Positions 31,845-40,631 of a stretch of 64,000 bases of DNA are shown here, in pieces. Position numbers and translations under genes: made by a program. Each line of letters starts with the position of its first letter. Within the stretch, counting starts at the first letter, position 1. Source of the stretch: Paenibacillus methanolicus (lineage in GTDB: Bacteria > Bacillota > Bacilli > Paenibacillales > Paenibacillaceae); NCBI RefSeq assembly GCF_008124765.1, contig NZ_VNHS01000004.1:248001-312000 (forward strand), read 5' to 3'. Below the pieces are notes generated by a model, which ran no database searches, was not told the origin of the DNA, and saw only the letters and a list, made by a program, of their open reading frames with translations.

Positions 31845-33749
31845 TCATTGCCGCAGCGGCACGGTCGCTTCGACCGCCGTGCCGCCGCCGGGCGCAGGCG
31901 AGATCGTCAAGCGCCCGCCGAGCGCCTGGGCGCGCTCTCGCATCGTCGAGAGCCCGAGCGATCCGTCCTTGGCGCCGCCGGGGGCGATGCCGTCGCCGCG
32001 GTCGGAAACGCGCAGCACGGCCCGGTCCGGCAGCAGCTGGAGATGGACATCGGCCTCGGCGCGGCCGGCGTGCTTGCGGACGTTGTTCAGCGCTTCTTGG
32101 CCGATGCGCCACAGCGCCTCCTCCGCCGCGCGGGGCAGCGTGCTTAAGCCGGTCACTTGCGTGGCGATGACAAGCCCCAGCTTGGCGCCGTACGCGGCGA
32201 GCGCGGTGGCGAGGCCAGCCTCTAGACCGGCGGGGCGCAGCTGCATAATCAGCGCGCGCATCTCGCGCAGCGCATGCTGCGCCAGCGATTGCATGTCGCG
32301 CACGGAGTCGAGAGCCTCCGCCGTCGCCTCGCGGCCGAGCAGACTCTCGACGCCCTTCGCCGTCATGGAGAGAGAGAAGAGCATCTGGGAGACCGAGTCG
32401 TGCAGATCGCGCGCCAACCGGTTGCGCTCGGTAAGCCGAGCCAGCTCGCGCCGGTTATACTCCAGCGCCGCGCCTTCGAATACGACGGCCAGATGTTCGC
32501 CGAGCGCTTCGACGACCTCGCCCTGCGCGCAGTCCGGCTTGCGGCCGCGCTTATCGCCGACGAGCAGCAGCCCGGCGTCGCGGGCGCTGCCGGACGGGAT
32601 CGGAGCGGCCAGCAGGTAGTGAAGTCCCGGCAGGACGTCGCCGAGCTCGGGAAGGGCGGCCAGGGCGGCGGCGTCCTCAGCCGGCTTGACGGAGTGGGTG
32701 CGACCTTGCGCCGCCTCGCGCAACCACGGCGCGGCGGCTAGCGGTATCGTCGCGTCGGCATAGGCGATGCGGCCGTTCGCGTATACGGTGCGGACGGCGA
32801 GGGTCTGGCCTTCCGTCGTCAGAAGCGCGGCGAATGGCCATTCGAAGTGCTCTCCGATCAGCGCGGTTGCCTGTCTGTAGAGCCGGCACGGTAAATCCTC
32901 GACGTCCTCGTCCGCCGGCGCGGTGGCGGTTTCGATGAGGCGTCCGGCGCCGCTTGCTGACGTAGCGCTAGGGGCGGCAAGATTCAACGCTTCCATAGCG
33001 GCGCATTCGGGCGCATTGGCCGCGCCCGTCGCGCCGCCGTCTTCGGCGGGCGCGACGCTCGCCGACGAGAGTTTCGCCGCGTCTTCCGCAGGCTCTCCGC
33101 CCGACGCCGACTCCGATAGGTCGCACGACGGATCGCGACCATCTTCGCCTCGCCCGGCCGCGATGGCCGCGCTTAACGCGCGGCTAAACACGCCGAGCTT
33201 GGCGAACAGCTCCGCCCGCTGCTGCTCGGCGGCGTACAGCCGCATCCGCTCGATCGCGCCGCCGATCTGGTAGGCGACGCCTTCGAGCAGCGCCAGTTCC
33301 TCGTCGTTGAAGTGTAATTTGCCGGGCGACGCCACGTTCAGCACGCCGTACTTGCGGTCGCCGGACCGAAGCGGGACGGTGGCGTGGTGAGTGATGCCCT
33401 GCGTATCGCCCCAGTCGTTCTCCTGCGCGTCCTCGATTCGCTTGCAGTTCAGAATGTTGACGGCGCGGTTCAGCCGGCCGTCCCGGAACCGGTCCACGCA
33501 CCAGCAGGAACCGCACCGCATCGGCGCCTTGTCAAAGGCCATTAGCGCCGGCGGCAGCGCAAAGTCGGAGGCGCATTCGAACTCCTTCTCTTCTATAAAT
33601 AAGATCCAGCCGCTCGTCAGCCCCGAGAGGGCGAGCAGCTTCTCGAGCACGCCGCTGAGCAGCTCCGGCGTCAAGCCGCCCGATTGGTTGAGCATTTCGG
33701 CGATCGTCTTCAGCGTCACCAGCTTCTGTATGCGGGGATCCGCGATCAT
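31845..33749 (-). CDS. NarL-family sensor kinase with cysteine-rich GAF domain
   Basis: A 634-residue cytoplasmic kinase. GAF domain 1 (about 25-170) carries C79-x2-C82-x-C84-x17-C102 in RCGSCWCVDRF and NILNCKRI. A variable Ala/Glu/Ser-rich linker precedes a second GAF-like domain (about 285-425). HisKA_3 has His450 in ARDLHDSVSQMLFSLSM, and the ATPase has GQEALNNVRKHA and DRGDGIAPGG. There is no membrane helix. The cysteine set could hold an Fe-S cluster or sense redox, as proposed for the staphylococcal AirS kinase; this is inference. ATG 33749 follows GAAGGAG. Confidence 0.92.
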   Translation of the reverse strand: MIADPRIQKLVTLKTIAEMLNQSGGLTPELLSGVLEKLLALSGLTSGWILFIEEKEFECASDFALPPALMAFDKAPMRCGSCWCVDRFRDGRLNRAVNILNCKRIEDAQENDWGDTQGITHHATVPLRSGDRKYGVLNVASPGKLHFNDEELALLEGVAYQIGGAIERMRLYAAEQQRAELFAKLGVFSRALSAAIAAGRGEDGRDPSCDLSESASGGEPAEDAAKLSSASVAPAEDGGATGAANAPECAAMEALNLAAPSATSASGAGRLIETATAPADEDVEDLPCRLYRQATALIGEHFEWPFAALLTTEGQTLAVRTVYANGRIAYADATIPLAAAPWLREAAQGRTHSVKPAEDAAALAALPELGDVLPGLHYLLAAPIPSGSARDAGLLLVGDKRGRKPDCAQGEVVEALGEHLAVVFEGAALEYNRRELARLTERNRLARDLHDSVSQMLFSLSMTAKGVESLLGREATAEALDSVRDMQSLAQHALREMRALIMQLRPAGLEAGLATALAAYGAKLGLVIATQVTGLSTLPRAAEEALWRIGQEALNNVRKHAGRAEADVHLQLLPDRAVLRVSDRGDGIAPGGAKDGSLGLSTMRERAQALGGRLTISPAPGGGTAVEATVPLRQ

Positions 33750-33853
33750 CGTATCCGCTCCTTCAAGCCGCCCGGGGCGGTTTTGTTCAAATAGCGTTAG
33801 AAACCGACTTCGGAAAACGTATGCTTCCCCTTCTGATTCCCCTTCAAAGGGGG

Positions 33854-33926
33854 GCAATGTTGTCAGGTTAAGAAGGGCTCCTCCCCCTTAACCATACTTT
33901 TATTACTCCCTCCCCCTTCTCCCTCC
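33854..33926. repeat. truncated copy of the inverted-repeat element
   Basis: GCAATGTTGTCAGGTTAAG (33854-33872) plus about 55 bp of the left interior (TTTTATTACTCCCTCCCCC). It is cut off exactly where the complete copy begins. Confidence 0.75.
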
Positions 33927-34219
33927 GCAATGCTGTCAGGTTAAGAAGGGCTGCGCCCCGTTGACCCCGCTTTTGTGGCTCCCTCCTCCCACCTCCTCCG
34001 CCGAGGAGGCTCCAAAGGGCTTTGCCCTCTGGACTCCCTTTTTCGTGCTGGCGCACTTGTTCGCGGTGGGCGGGAAGGCTTGAGTGTGACACGCTTTTGT
34101 CCTTGCGGACAAAGCTTCAGTGAGTTTTAAGTCCATCTCAGACATAAGCGTGTTGAAGCCTGTCAACTATGGGCCACGGCTGGCTTCACCGCCGTTTTTC
34201 CTTAACCTGACAGCATTGC
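33927..34219. repeat. terminal-inverted-repeat element, complete copy
   Basis: A 293-bp element with perfect 19-bp terminal inverted repeats, GCAATGCTGTCAGGTTAAG at 33927-33945 and its complement at 34201-34219. The interior is clearly homologous to 11105-11384. No coding capacity and no obvious target duplication. Confidence 0.88.
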
Positions 34220-34451
34220 AAAGGGGGGAGGGGCGAAGGAGGAAAGGAACGCACCGTGTGGGAGGGAGAGAATCAAGTAAGCTTTGTCCGCGAGGACAAA
34301 ATCGTGCCTCGTTCGAAAGCGCCCGCCGTCCACCAATCTACCAGGTCAGCACCAACGCGGGAGTCCAGAGGGCGAAGCCATTTGGTTCCCCTCGGCGGAG
34401 GGGGAAGGGGCGAGGGAGAAATGAGGCAGCCCTTTGTTCCTAAAGGTTAAG
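34220..34451. repeat. diverged inverted copy of the element
   Basis: Read on the minus strand this stretch aligns with the element: CTTAACCTTT, CTCCCTCGCCCCTTCCCCC, GAGGGGAACC, GCCCTCTGGACTCCC and TTTGTCCTCGCGGACAAA in the same order. It is more diverged, and its inner end is unclear beyond about 34278. Confidence 0.7.
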
Positions 34452-34466
34452 AGAACGGACGTGCGA

Positions 34467-34496
34467 TTGTCAATTGCTGGGCGCACGTCGTACACT
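34467..34496 (+). promoter_or_regulatory. promoter of the DUF2252 gene
   Basis: TTGTCA (34467-34472) and TACACT (34491-34496) with 18 bp between, just outside the repeat element. Confidence 0.5.
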
Positions 34497-34535
34497 GGAA
34501 GAAGCAGGAACGAAATGAAGGGGGAGACCGTCCGA

Positions 34536-35900
34536 ATGAACCATCTAAGCGGGGAAACGCTGACCGACCGGGTTCGCCACACCCGGGACAAGCTGCGCAA
34601 AATGACGCTCGCGGCCGTGTTCGACGAATTTGACGATAAGCTGATGGGGCTCGACCGCAAGAAGCGCGCCGTGAAATACCGCAAAATGGCGGAGACGCCG
34701 TTTTCATTTTTTCGCGGCAGCGCCTATCTGTTCTATTTCGACGTGACCCGGGCCTGGTTCCCGTACCATACGTCGCCGGAGCGGCCGACCTGGATTCAGG
34801 GCGATCTGCATATGGAGAATTTCGGCGCGTTCCGGAGCGGGTCCGGCAAGCTGGTCTACGACGTGAACGATTTCGACGAAGGGTACCTTGGATCGTACTT
34901 GTACGATTTGCTCCGGATGTCGGTCAGCATCGCGCTCGTCGCGCGGACGAAGGGGCTGGACAAGCCGGCGCAGGCGTCCGCCATTCGCGCATATTTGGAG
35001 GCGTACGGGTCCCAAATGCGGCGTTTCGCCAAGCGCAAGGACGATCCGCGCGAATTCGCGATCGACGAGGAGACGGCGGCGGGGCCGGTCCGCAAGCTGC
35101 TGCGGAAGCTGCGCAAGCGGCAGGACAACCATCTACTCGAGAAGGTGACCGCGATGATGCAGCATCAGCGCCAATTCGCCGAGACCGACGAGCTCGTGTC
35201 GCCAACGGCCGAGGAGCAGGAAACGCTGCTTGCCGCATGGCCGCAGTATACGGAGACGGCAGAGACGCGCGAAGCGCACGGGGTTCATTTTCAGATCAAG
35301 GATATCGCCGTCAAACACGGTTCGGGCACGGCTTCGCTCGGGTTGGATCGCTTCTACGTGCTGATCGAAGCGACCGCGGCGGAAGCGGGCGCGATCGATA
35401 CGGACGATGCGGTGCTGGAGGTCAAGGAGGTGCGCACGCCGATTCCCGCGTATTTCATGCCGTACGAAGAGGAGTTCTGGACGCTGTTCGGCGGGCATCA
35501 GGGCCGCAGGGTCGTGCTGACCCAACGCGCGATGCATCATGAGGCCGACCGGTACTTGGGCACGCTGTCGATCGGAGACCGCCAGTTCTACGTGCGCGAG
35601 CGTTCGCCTTATAAGAAGCGGCTGAAGCTGGACGCGCTGGAGACGACGGACGAGCTTCACGCCGTGCTGGAGGCGATGGGCCGGCTGACGGCCAAGCTGC
35701 ATGCCCGCGCCGACGCGGACGTGCAGGAGGGACTGCTCGGCTACCACAGCGAAGACGAGATCGTGCGGGCGATGGGCGAGGATGAAGCCGCGTTCTGCGC
35801 CACCGTCGGCAACTGGGCGCTGTCGTACGCCGATCAGACCGAGCGCGACCATGCCTTGTTCGCGCAATGGTCGGCCGCGAGGCGGAAGCCGAAGCCGTAA
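34536..35900 (+). CDS. DUF2252 protein
   Basis: A 454-residue protein of the DUF2252 family, distantly related to protein-kinase-like or aminoglycoside phosphotransferase folds. Family motifs: FSFFRGSAYLFYFD, WIQGDLHMENFGAF, VYDVNDFDEGYLGSYLYDLLRMSVSIAL, IKDIAVKHGSGTASLGLDRFYVLIE and YVRERSPYKKRLKLD. The DLHMENFG and DVNDFDE segments look like phosphotransfer catalytic and metal sites. ATG at 34536 is favoured by AAGGGGGAG 9 bp upstream; 34515 is the alternative. The substrate is unknown. Confidence 0.9.
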   Translation: MNHLSGETLTDRVRHTRDKLRKMTLAAVFDEFDDKLMGLDRKKRAVKYRKMAETPFSFFRGSAYLFYFDVTRAWFPYHTSPERPTWIQGDLHMENFGAFRSGSGKLVYDVNDFDEGYLGSYLYDLLRMSVSIALVARTKGLDKPAQASAIRAYLEAYGSQMRRFAKRKDDPREFAIDEETAAGPVRKLLRKLRKRQDNHLLEKVTAMMQHQRQFAETDELVSPTAEEQETLLAAWPQYTETAETREAHGVHFQIKDIAVKHGSGTASLGLDRFYVLIEATAAEAGAIDTDDAVLEVKEVRTPIPAYFMPYEEEFWTLFGGHQGRRVVLTQRAMHHEADRYLGTLSIGDRQFYVRERSPYKKRLKLDALETTDELHAVLEAMGRLTAKLHARADADVQEGLLGYHSEDEIVRAMGEDEAAFCATVGNWALSYADQTERDHALFAQWSAARRKPKP

Positions 35901-36006
35901 GCAAGAGGGCCGCGAAGCGCTTGGTATTGCGCCGGGAATCCGGTTTGCGATACGATTAGGACGAGGCCGCCTTCTGAGCGGCAAGGCGAAAGAAGGTAGC
36001 TACACG

Positions 36007-36504
36007 ATGAATTTGAATTTTAACCTGGCACAGCTCCAGTTCTCGCATATGGCGTCGATCCTGATGTCGCTCCTCGTCGGCGGCGGCATTATCGCGATGC
36101 GGCTGCGGGCGGCCAACCGTCCCGTCTCGCTGCGCAAAATCATCATTCCGCCGCTGGCCATGTCGACTGGCTTCCTCATGTTCGCCGTTCCGGACACCCG
36201 GGTGCCGTGGTTGTGGGCGCTCTATGCGTTCGCGGCGGGCGCGATTCTGTTCGCGTACCCGCTCATCCGCACGTCGCGGCTCGAACGCCAAGGCGGCGAG
36301 GTCGTACTGAAGCGGTCGAAGACGTTCATTGTCATTCTGCTGGCGCTGTTTATCATCCGTCTCCTGCTGCACGACGTGCTCGAGCAGGTGGTCAGCATTC
36401 CGCAGACCGCCGGCCTGTTCTTTATTCTGGCGTTCGGCATGATTCTGGTCTGGCGGCTGGCGATGCTGCGCATCTTCCTAAGGCTGGCAAACCAGCCGGG
36501 ATGA
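36007..36504 (+). CDS. ccdC: CcdC family membrane protein
   Basis: A 165-residue protein with about five membrane helices and the family core MRLRAANRPVSLRKIIIPPLAMSTGFLMFAVPDTRVPW. CcdC was named for its neighbourhood with cytochrome c biogenesis genes in Bacillus; its biochemical role is uncertain and no such genes are near here. AGAAGGT precedes the ATG. Confidence 0.88.
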   Translation: MNLNFNLAQLQFSHMASILMSLLVGGGIIAMRLRAANRPVSLRKIIIPPLAMSTGFLMFAVPDTRVPWLWALYAFAAGAILFAYPLIRTSRLERQGGEVVLKRSKTFIVILLALFIIRLLLHDVLEQVVSIPQTAGLFFILAFGMILVWRLAMLRIFLRLANQPG

Positions 36505-36607
36505 TCCTCCGCCCGAGCCGATCGTCTACCGGATCTTAACGCGGCGGTGACATTGCGCTGACCCGCGCCTGTTAAAGTGAACGCATCAGCCTTGAACGGG
36601 AGGAACG

Positions 36608-36667
36608 ATGCGGATGCTGAAACGATTGCGCAGATGGGGCCGACGGCTCCGGCTCAACTTGGCGTAA
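36608..36667 (+). CDS. possible 19-residue Arg-rich peptide
   Basis: A 20-codon frame, MRMLKRLRRWGRRLRLNLA, starts 5 bp after GGGAGGA and is followed by a hairpin terminator at 36700-36748. It is strongly basic and amphipathic (seven Arg, one Lys). The ribosome site and terminator argue for expression; the short length argues for chance or for a leader peptide. Confidence 0.4.
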   Translation: MRMLKRLRRWGRRLRLNLA

Positions 36668-36699
36668 GCGAATCTTGCGCCATGGCGATGGAAGCGCGA

Positions 36700-36748
36700 A
36701 GAGCGCCTCCCTTGGAACCTTGACGGGTTTCCGGGCGAGGCGTTCTTT
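36700..36748. terminator. terminator between the small ORF and bioB
   Basis: GAGCGCCTC-CC-TTGGAACC pairs with GGGTTTCC-GGG-CGAGGCGTTC, followed by TTTG on the plus strand. It can serve both strands. Confidence 0.6.
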
Positions 36749-36802
36749 GTGTATTTGCTATTCGGCTAGAGAAACTTGCGCCGCCCGGTTATCGCGAGAC
36801 GA

Positions 36803-37801
36803 TCAGAGGGCGCAACGTTCGATCTCGAAGCCGAGGTCCTCGATCATCCGGTGGTCGTCCGCGACGTCTTGGCCGCCGGTCGTGAGATAGTCCCCGACGA
36901 AGACGGAATTGGCCGCGTATAGCGCGAGCGGCTGCAACGACCGCAAGTTCACCTCGCGGCCGCCGGCGACCCGGATTTCCTTGGACGGGCAGACGAAGCG
37001 GAAGAGCGCGAGCACCTTGAGCGCGCGCATGGCCGGCGTGCGTTCGGCATGCGCGAGCGGGGTGCCGGGGATGGCGTTCAGGAAATTGATCGGAATCGAA
37101 TCGGCATCCAGCTCGCGCAGCGCGTGCGCCATCTCGACGATCTCCTCGTCCGTCTCGCCCATCCCGATGATGACGCCCGAGCAGGCCGACATGCCGCCGG
37201 CCTTGGCGCGCCGCACCGTCTCGGTCCGCTGGTCATACGTGTGGGTCGTCGTAATCGCGGCGTAGTTGGAGCGGCTCGTGTTGACATTATGGTTGTAGCG
37301 GTGAACGCCGGCATCGGCGAGCCGCTTGGCTTGGCCTTCTTTCAGCAAGCCGAGGCAGGCGCAAATTTTGAGCGGCATCGTCGCCGTGATTTCCTGGACG
37401 GCTTCGATGACCTGATTCAGCTCGCGTTCGGTCGGCCCTTTGCCGGAGGCGACGATGCAATACGTGCCCGCTTGGCGGCTCATCGCTTCCCGCGCGCCGG
37501 CGAGCAGCGTCTCTTTGTCCAGCAGCGAATACTTGGATACGGGCGCCGTGGAGACGATCGATTGCGAGCAATAGCCGCAGTCCTCCGGGCAGAGGCCGCT
37601 TTTGGCGTTAATAATCATGTTCAGCTTGACCTTCTTGCCGTAATAATGCTTCCGCACGGCAAAAGCCGCATGAAGCAGCGGCAGCACTTCGTCATCCGGA
37701 GCCAGCAGGACGTCGAGTCCTTGTTCCGGCGTCAGCGGCTGCCCGGCCAGCGCCTGGTCGGCAAGCCGCAGCCAATCGCGGCGGGTTGACGTTCGCGTCA
37801 T
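36803..37801 (-). CDS. bioB: biotin synthase
   Basis: A 332-residue radical-SAM enzyme inserting sulfur into dethiobiotin. The [4Fe-4S] motif is Cys71-x3-Cys75-x2-Cys78 in GLCPEDCGYCSQS. Also visible are GTYCIVASGKGPT, YNHNVNTSRSNYAAI, ACSGVIIGMGETDEEIV, PINFLNAIPGTPL and the [2Fe-2S]-region Arg in KEIRVAGGREVNLRSLQPLAL. No other bio genes are adjacent. A BirA operator lies upstream. Confidence 0.96.
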   Translation of the reverse strand: MTRTSTRRDWLRLADQALAGQPLTPEQGLDVLLAPDDEVLPLLHAAFAVRKHYYGKKVKLNMIINAKSGLCPEDCGYCSQSIVSTAPVSKYSLLDKETLLAGAREAMSRQAGTYCIVASGKGPTERELNQVIEAVQEITATMPLKICACLGLLKEGQAKRLADAGVHRYNHNVNTSRSNYAAITTTHTYDQRTETVRRAKAGGMSACSGVIIGMGETDEEIVEMAHALRELDADSIPINFLNAIPGTPLAHAERTPAMRALKVLALFRFVCPSKEIRVAGGREVNLRSLQPLALYAANSVFVGDYLTTGGQDVADDHRMIEDLGFEIERCAL

Positions 37802-37860
37802 GATCGCGTGCCTCCTCGTCGTTAGGTTGGTTGGCGTAGTGAAGTTTCGGTGAATGCATA

Positions 37861-37897
37861 GATTGTTAACCTATCTTCGATCGCGTGGTTAACAATC
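37861..37897 (-). promoter_or_regulatory. BirA (biotin repressor) operator
   Basis: GATTGTTAACC (37861-37871) and GGTTAACAATC (37887-37897) are perfect inverted repeats separated by 15 bp, the arrangement of Firmicute BirA sites. It is 60 bp upstream of bioB. Confidence 0.88.
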
Positions 37898-38055
37898 GGT
37901 CTTGTGCCAGTTTAGCAGACGAGGTCGCGGCGGTAAACACTATTTTCCAATTAAAAGTTAAGAGCGGGAGTAAATGAGGCCGTAATATCGCATGGTTCCA
38001 GCGGAAAAGGGATAAAATGGTGTGGTGCGAGACGTTTGCGCTCGGGGCCGGAGGA

Positions 38056-38093
38056 TTGACAATGCAAGATAACAGCTATAAAATTAAATTGTA
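38056..38093 (+). promoter_or_regulatory. ohrR promoter and OhrR-like operator
   Basis: TTGACA (38056-38061), 17 bp, TAAAAT (38079-38084) is a near-ideal sigma-A promoter. TAAAATT-A-AATTGTA (38079-38093) overlaps the -10 and resembles the OhrR operator TACAATT-AATTGTA. Confidence 0.7.
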
Positions 38094-38139
38094 TCAAATC
38101 TAATTGAGCCGTTAGCAGCATGTGCAGACAGGAGGGAGC

Positions 38140-38601
38140 ATGGACGCGAACCCGCTCTTATTTCTCGATAATCAGCTTTGTTTCGCCCTCTACGCGAGCT
38201 CGCGCGAGGTGACGAAGCTATACCGTCCGTTCCTGGACGAGCTCGGACTGACCTACACGCAATACGTGACCATGCTCGTGCTGTGGGAGAAGGACGAAAT
38301 TCCGGTGAAGACGCTCGGCGAACGGCTGCATCTGGATTCCGGCACGCTGACGCCCCTGCTTAAGAAGCTCGAGGCGGCCGGACTCGTGCTGCGCGCCCGA
38401 GACCCGCAGGACGAGCGCAGCGTCATCGTGCGTTTGACCGAGCAAGGGCATGGGCTCAAAGCAAAGGTAGAGGATTTGCCGGCGCGCGTGTTTTGCCAGA
38501 CCCGGCTGTCGCCGGAAGAGATCGTGAAGCTGCGCGACCAGCTCCACGCCTTGACGCGGACGATCAGCGAACTTGCGGGCTGCAAGACGGAACGCGTATA
38601 A
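38140..38601 (+). CDS. ohrR: OhrR-type MarR-family organic peroxide regulator
   Basis: A 153-residue MarR-family repressor with the OhrR signature: reactive Cys14 in NQLCFALYASSREVTKLYRPFLDELGLTYTQY and winged helix LGERLHLDSGTLTPLLKKLEAAGLVLRARDPQDERSVIVRLTEQG. Oxidation of the Cys by organic hydroperoxides releases DNA in known members. GGAGGG precedes ATG 38140. Glutathione peroxidase lies 170 bp downstream on the same strand; ohr itself is not present. Confidence 0.92.
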   Translation: MDANPLLFLDNQLCFALYASSREVTKLYRPFLDELGLTYTQYVTMLVLWEKDEIPVKTLGERLHLDSGTLTPLLKKLEAAGLVLRARDPQDERSVIVRLTEQGHGLKAKVEDLPARVFCQTRLSPEEIVKLRDQLHALTRTISELAGCKTERV

Positions 38602-38772
38602 GTCTTGCCTCGAGAGGCAGGAAGCGCCCGTAAGCATCGGCCTATTCCACGCGGAACGGCCGATGCATTCGCGGACACGGTTAGCCGTGCCTAGTGAAGC
38701 ATCAACCTTCGAAGGCGGCAAGCGAACGTTCGCCGCCGCCCGAGGGACAACCAATTTGGGAGGTACATGAAC

Positions 38773-39318
38773 ATGTCGAACTTATACGATTTTCAAGCCG
38801 AAACGATTAAAGGCGAGCGCCGCTCCCTGGAGGATTTCAAAGGCAAAGTGGTCGTCGTCGTCAACACGGCGAGCCAATGCGGACTGACGCCGCAATACGA
38901 AGGACTTCAGGAGCTATACGAGACGTACAAGGATCAAGGCCTCGAGATCATCGGCTTCCCGTCGAACCAATTCAACGGCCAAGAACCGGGTACGAACGAC
39001 GAAGTGGAATCGTTCTGCAAAGTGAACTACGGCGTCTCGTTCCCGCTGTTCGCGAAGACGGACGTACGCGGCGAAGACGCGCACCCGCTGTTCGGGTACT
39101 TGACGGAAGCGGCGCCGTACTCGGGCTTCCCGAACGATCCGGCGGGCGAGCGGATGAACGCGTTCCTCTCCTCGAGCAAGCCGGACTGGATGACCGACAA
39201 CTCGATCAAATGGAACTTCACGAAGTTCCTCGTCGACCGCGAAGGCAACGTGGTGGAACGGTTCGAGCCGAGCGTCGTGCCGGCCAGCATGAAGGCCTCG
39301 ATCGAGAAGCTGCTGTAA
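38773..39318 (+). CDS. glutathione peroxidase family protein
   Basis: A 181-residue thiol peroxidase of the GPx family with Cys36 in [12 protein letters not shown] in place of selenocysteine, Gln70 in [10 protein letters not shown] and Trp147-Asn148 in [11 protein letters not shown] completing the catalytic tetrad. Bacterial Cys-GPx proteins usually use thioredoxin rather than glutathione. ATG at 38773 is chosen because GGGAGG lies 9 bp upstream; ATG 38767 is too close. Its position after ohrR suggests control by organic peroxide. Confidence 0.94.
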   Translation: MSNLYDFQAETIKGERRSLEDFKGKVVVVVNTASQCGLTPQYEGLQELYETYKDQGLEIIGFPSNQFNGQEPGTNDEVESFCKVNYGVSFPLFAKTDVRGEDAHPLFGYLTEAAPYSGFPNDPAGERMNAFLSSSKPDWMTDNSIKWNFTKFLVDREGNVVERFEPSVVPASMKASIEKLL

Positions 39319-39536
39319 GCGGTCGACAATTGATCACGAAGCAGATCAAGAAGCAGATCAAGAAGTAACTCGGCCACCTTCTCGGTGCTGAATTGTCGGT
39401 TATTGAACTCGCGCGATCGTCGACGCAAGACGCGCGAAATATTTTTTCCTCCGCCAACCGTCGCTCTTGCATGACCATGTTACTTCTGCGAGAATAAGAT
39501 ACAATAAGCATGGTCTCTAGTGGGAGGTAAGTTGAC

Positions 39537-40586
39537 ATGGTTCTCAACGACAAGGCGAAACATCAATTGGCTGCATTACCGAAGGCTGACCTCCACGTGC
39601 ACTTGGATGGAAGCGTGAAGCCGGAGACGATACTCGATCTGGCGGCCCGGAAAGGCATTCAGCTCCCCGCGGATACCGCGGAGGGGCTTCTGCCGTATAT
39701 GCGGGTGACGGACGAGTGCGAGAATCTCGTCGAATACTTAAGCAAATTTCAATTCGTGCTTCGCTTCATGCAGGACGCCGAGTCGATCGAGCGGATCGCC
39801 TTCGAGCTGGCCGAGCAGGCCGCGGCGGAGAACGTCATTTATATCGAGGTTCGGTTCGGTCCTCATCTGCACACGAACGAAGGGCTGACCCACGAAGAGG
39901 CGATCGCGGCGGCGCTGCGCGGGCTGAAGCGCGGCGAAGAGCGCTACGGCGTCGCGGCGGGGCTGATCGTCATTAACATGCGCCACGAAGCGGAAGACGT
40001 GAACCGGGAGGTCGTCGCGGCGGCGCTGCGCTTCCAAGGCCAAGGCGTCGTCGCGGTCGATCTGGCCGGGGACGAAGCGGGGTATCCGGCTTCGTTGTTC
40101 CGCGAGCTGTTCCGTCCGGCGCGCGAGAGCGGGATGCCGGTGACGATCCATGCCGGCGAAGCGGCTGGCGCGGCCAACATCGAGGAAGCGGTCCTCCATC
40201 TCGGCGCCGCGCGGCTCGGCCACGGCGTTCGGCTGCGGGAAGACGACCGGGTGTTCGAGCTCGTCCGGGAGCGGGGCGTTCCGCTGGAAATGTGCCCGAT
40301 CAGCAACATGCAGACGAAGGCCGTCGCGGGCTGGGCGGCGTATCCGCTGCGCGATTATTTGCGCGAAGGGCTGAAGGTGACGGTCAATACGGATAACCGG
40401 ACCGTGTCGGATACGACGTTGACGAAGGAATACGCCATGCTGATGGCCCACTGCGGCCTGACGATCGAAGAGATTGCCGCCACCGTCCGGAACAGTCTGG
40501 ACGCGGCATTCGCCGAGCCATCCATGCGGGAGGCGCTGAAGGCGCGGCTGCAATCGGCCTGCAAGGAGCTCGGCATCGCTTTGTAA
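39537..40586 (+). CDS. add: adenosine deaminase
   Basis: A 349-residue metal-dependent amidohydrolase converting adenosine to inosine. The metal ligands are in KADLHVHLDGSVKPET, MPVTIHAGEAAGAANIEEAV (with the following His in RLGHGVRL) and VNTDNRTVSDTTLTKEY (last metal Asp). GGGAGG precedes the ATG and a TACAAT -10 lies about 40 bp upstream. The downstream dGTPase gene begins 45 bp later, so the two nucleotide-metabolism genes may share a transcript. Confidence 0.95.
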   Translation: MVLNDKAKHQLAALPKADLHVHLDGSVKPETILDLAARKGIQLPADTAEGLLPYMRVTDECENLVEYLSKFQFVLRFMQDAESIERIAFELAEQAAAENVIYIEVRFGPHLHTNEGLTHEEAIAAALRGLKRGEERYGVAAGLIVINMRHEAEDVNREVVAAALRFQGQGVVAVDLAGDEAGYPASLFRELFRPARESGMPVTIHAGEAAGAANIEEAVLHLGAARLGHGVRLREDDRVFELVRERGVPLEMCPISNMQTKAVAGWAAYPLRDYLREGLKVTVNTDNRTVSDTTLTKEYAMLMAHCGLTIEEIAATVRNSLDAAFAEPSMREALKARLQSACKELGIAL

Positions 40587-40631
40587 CGCCTGCTATCGAA
40601 GACCGTGCACCGGGGAAGGAGAGGGATGCCC

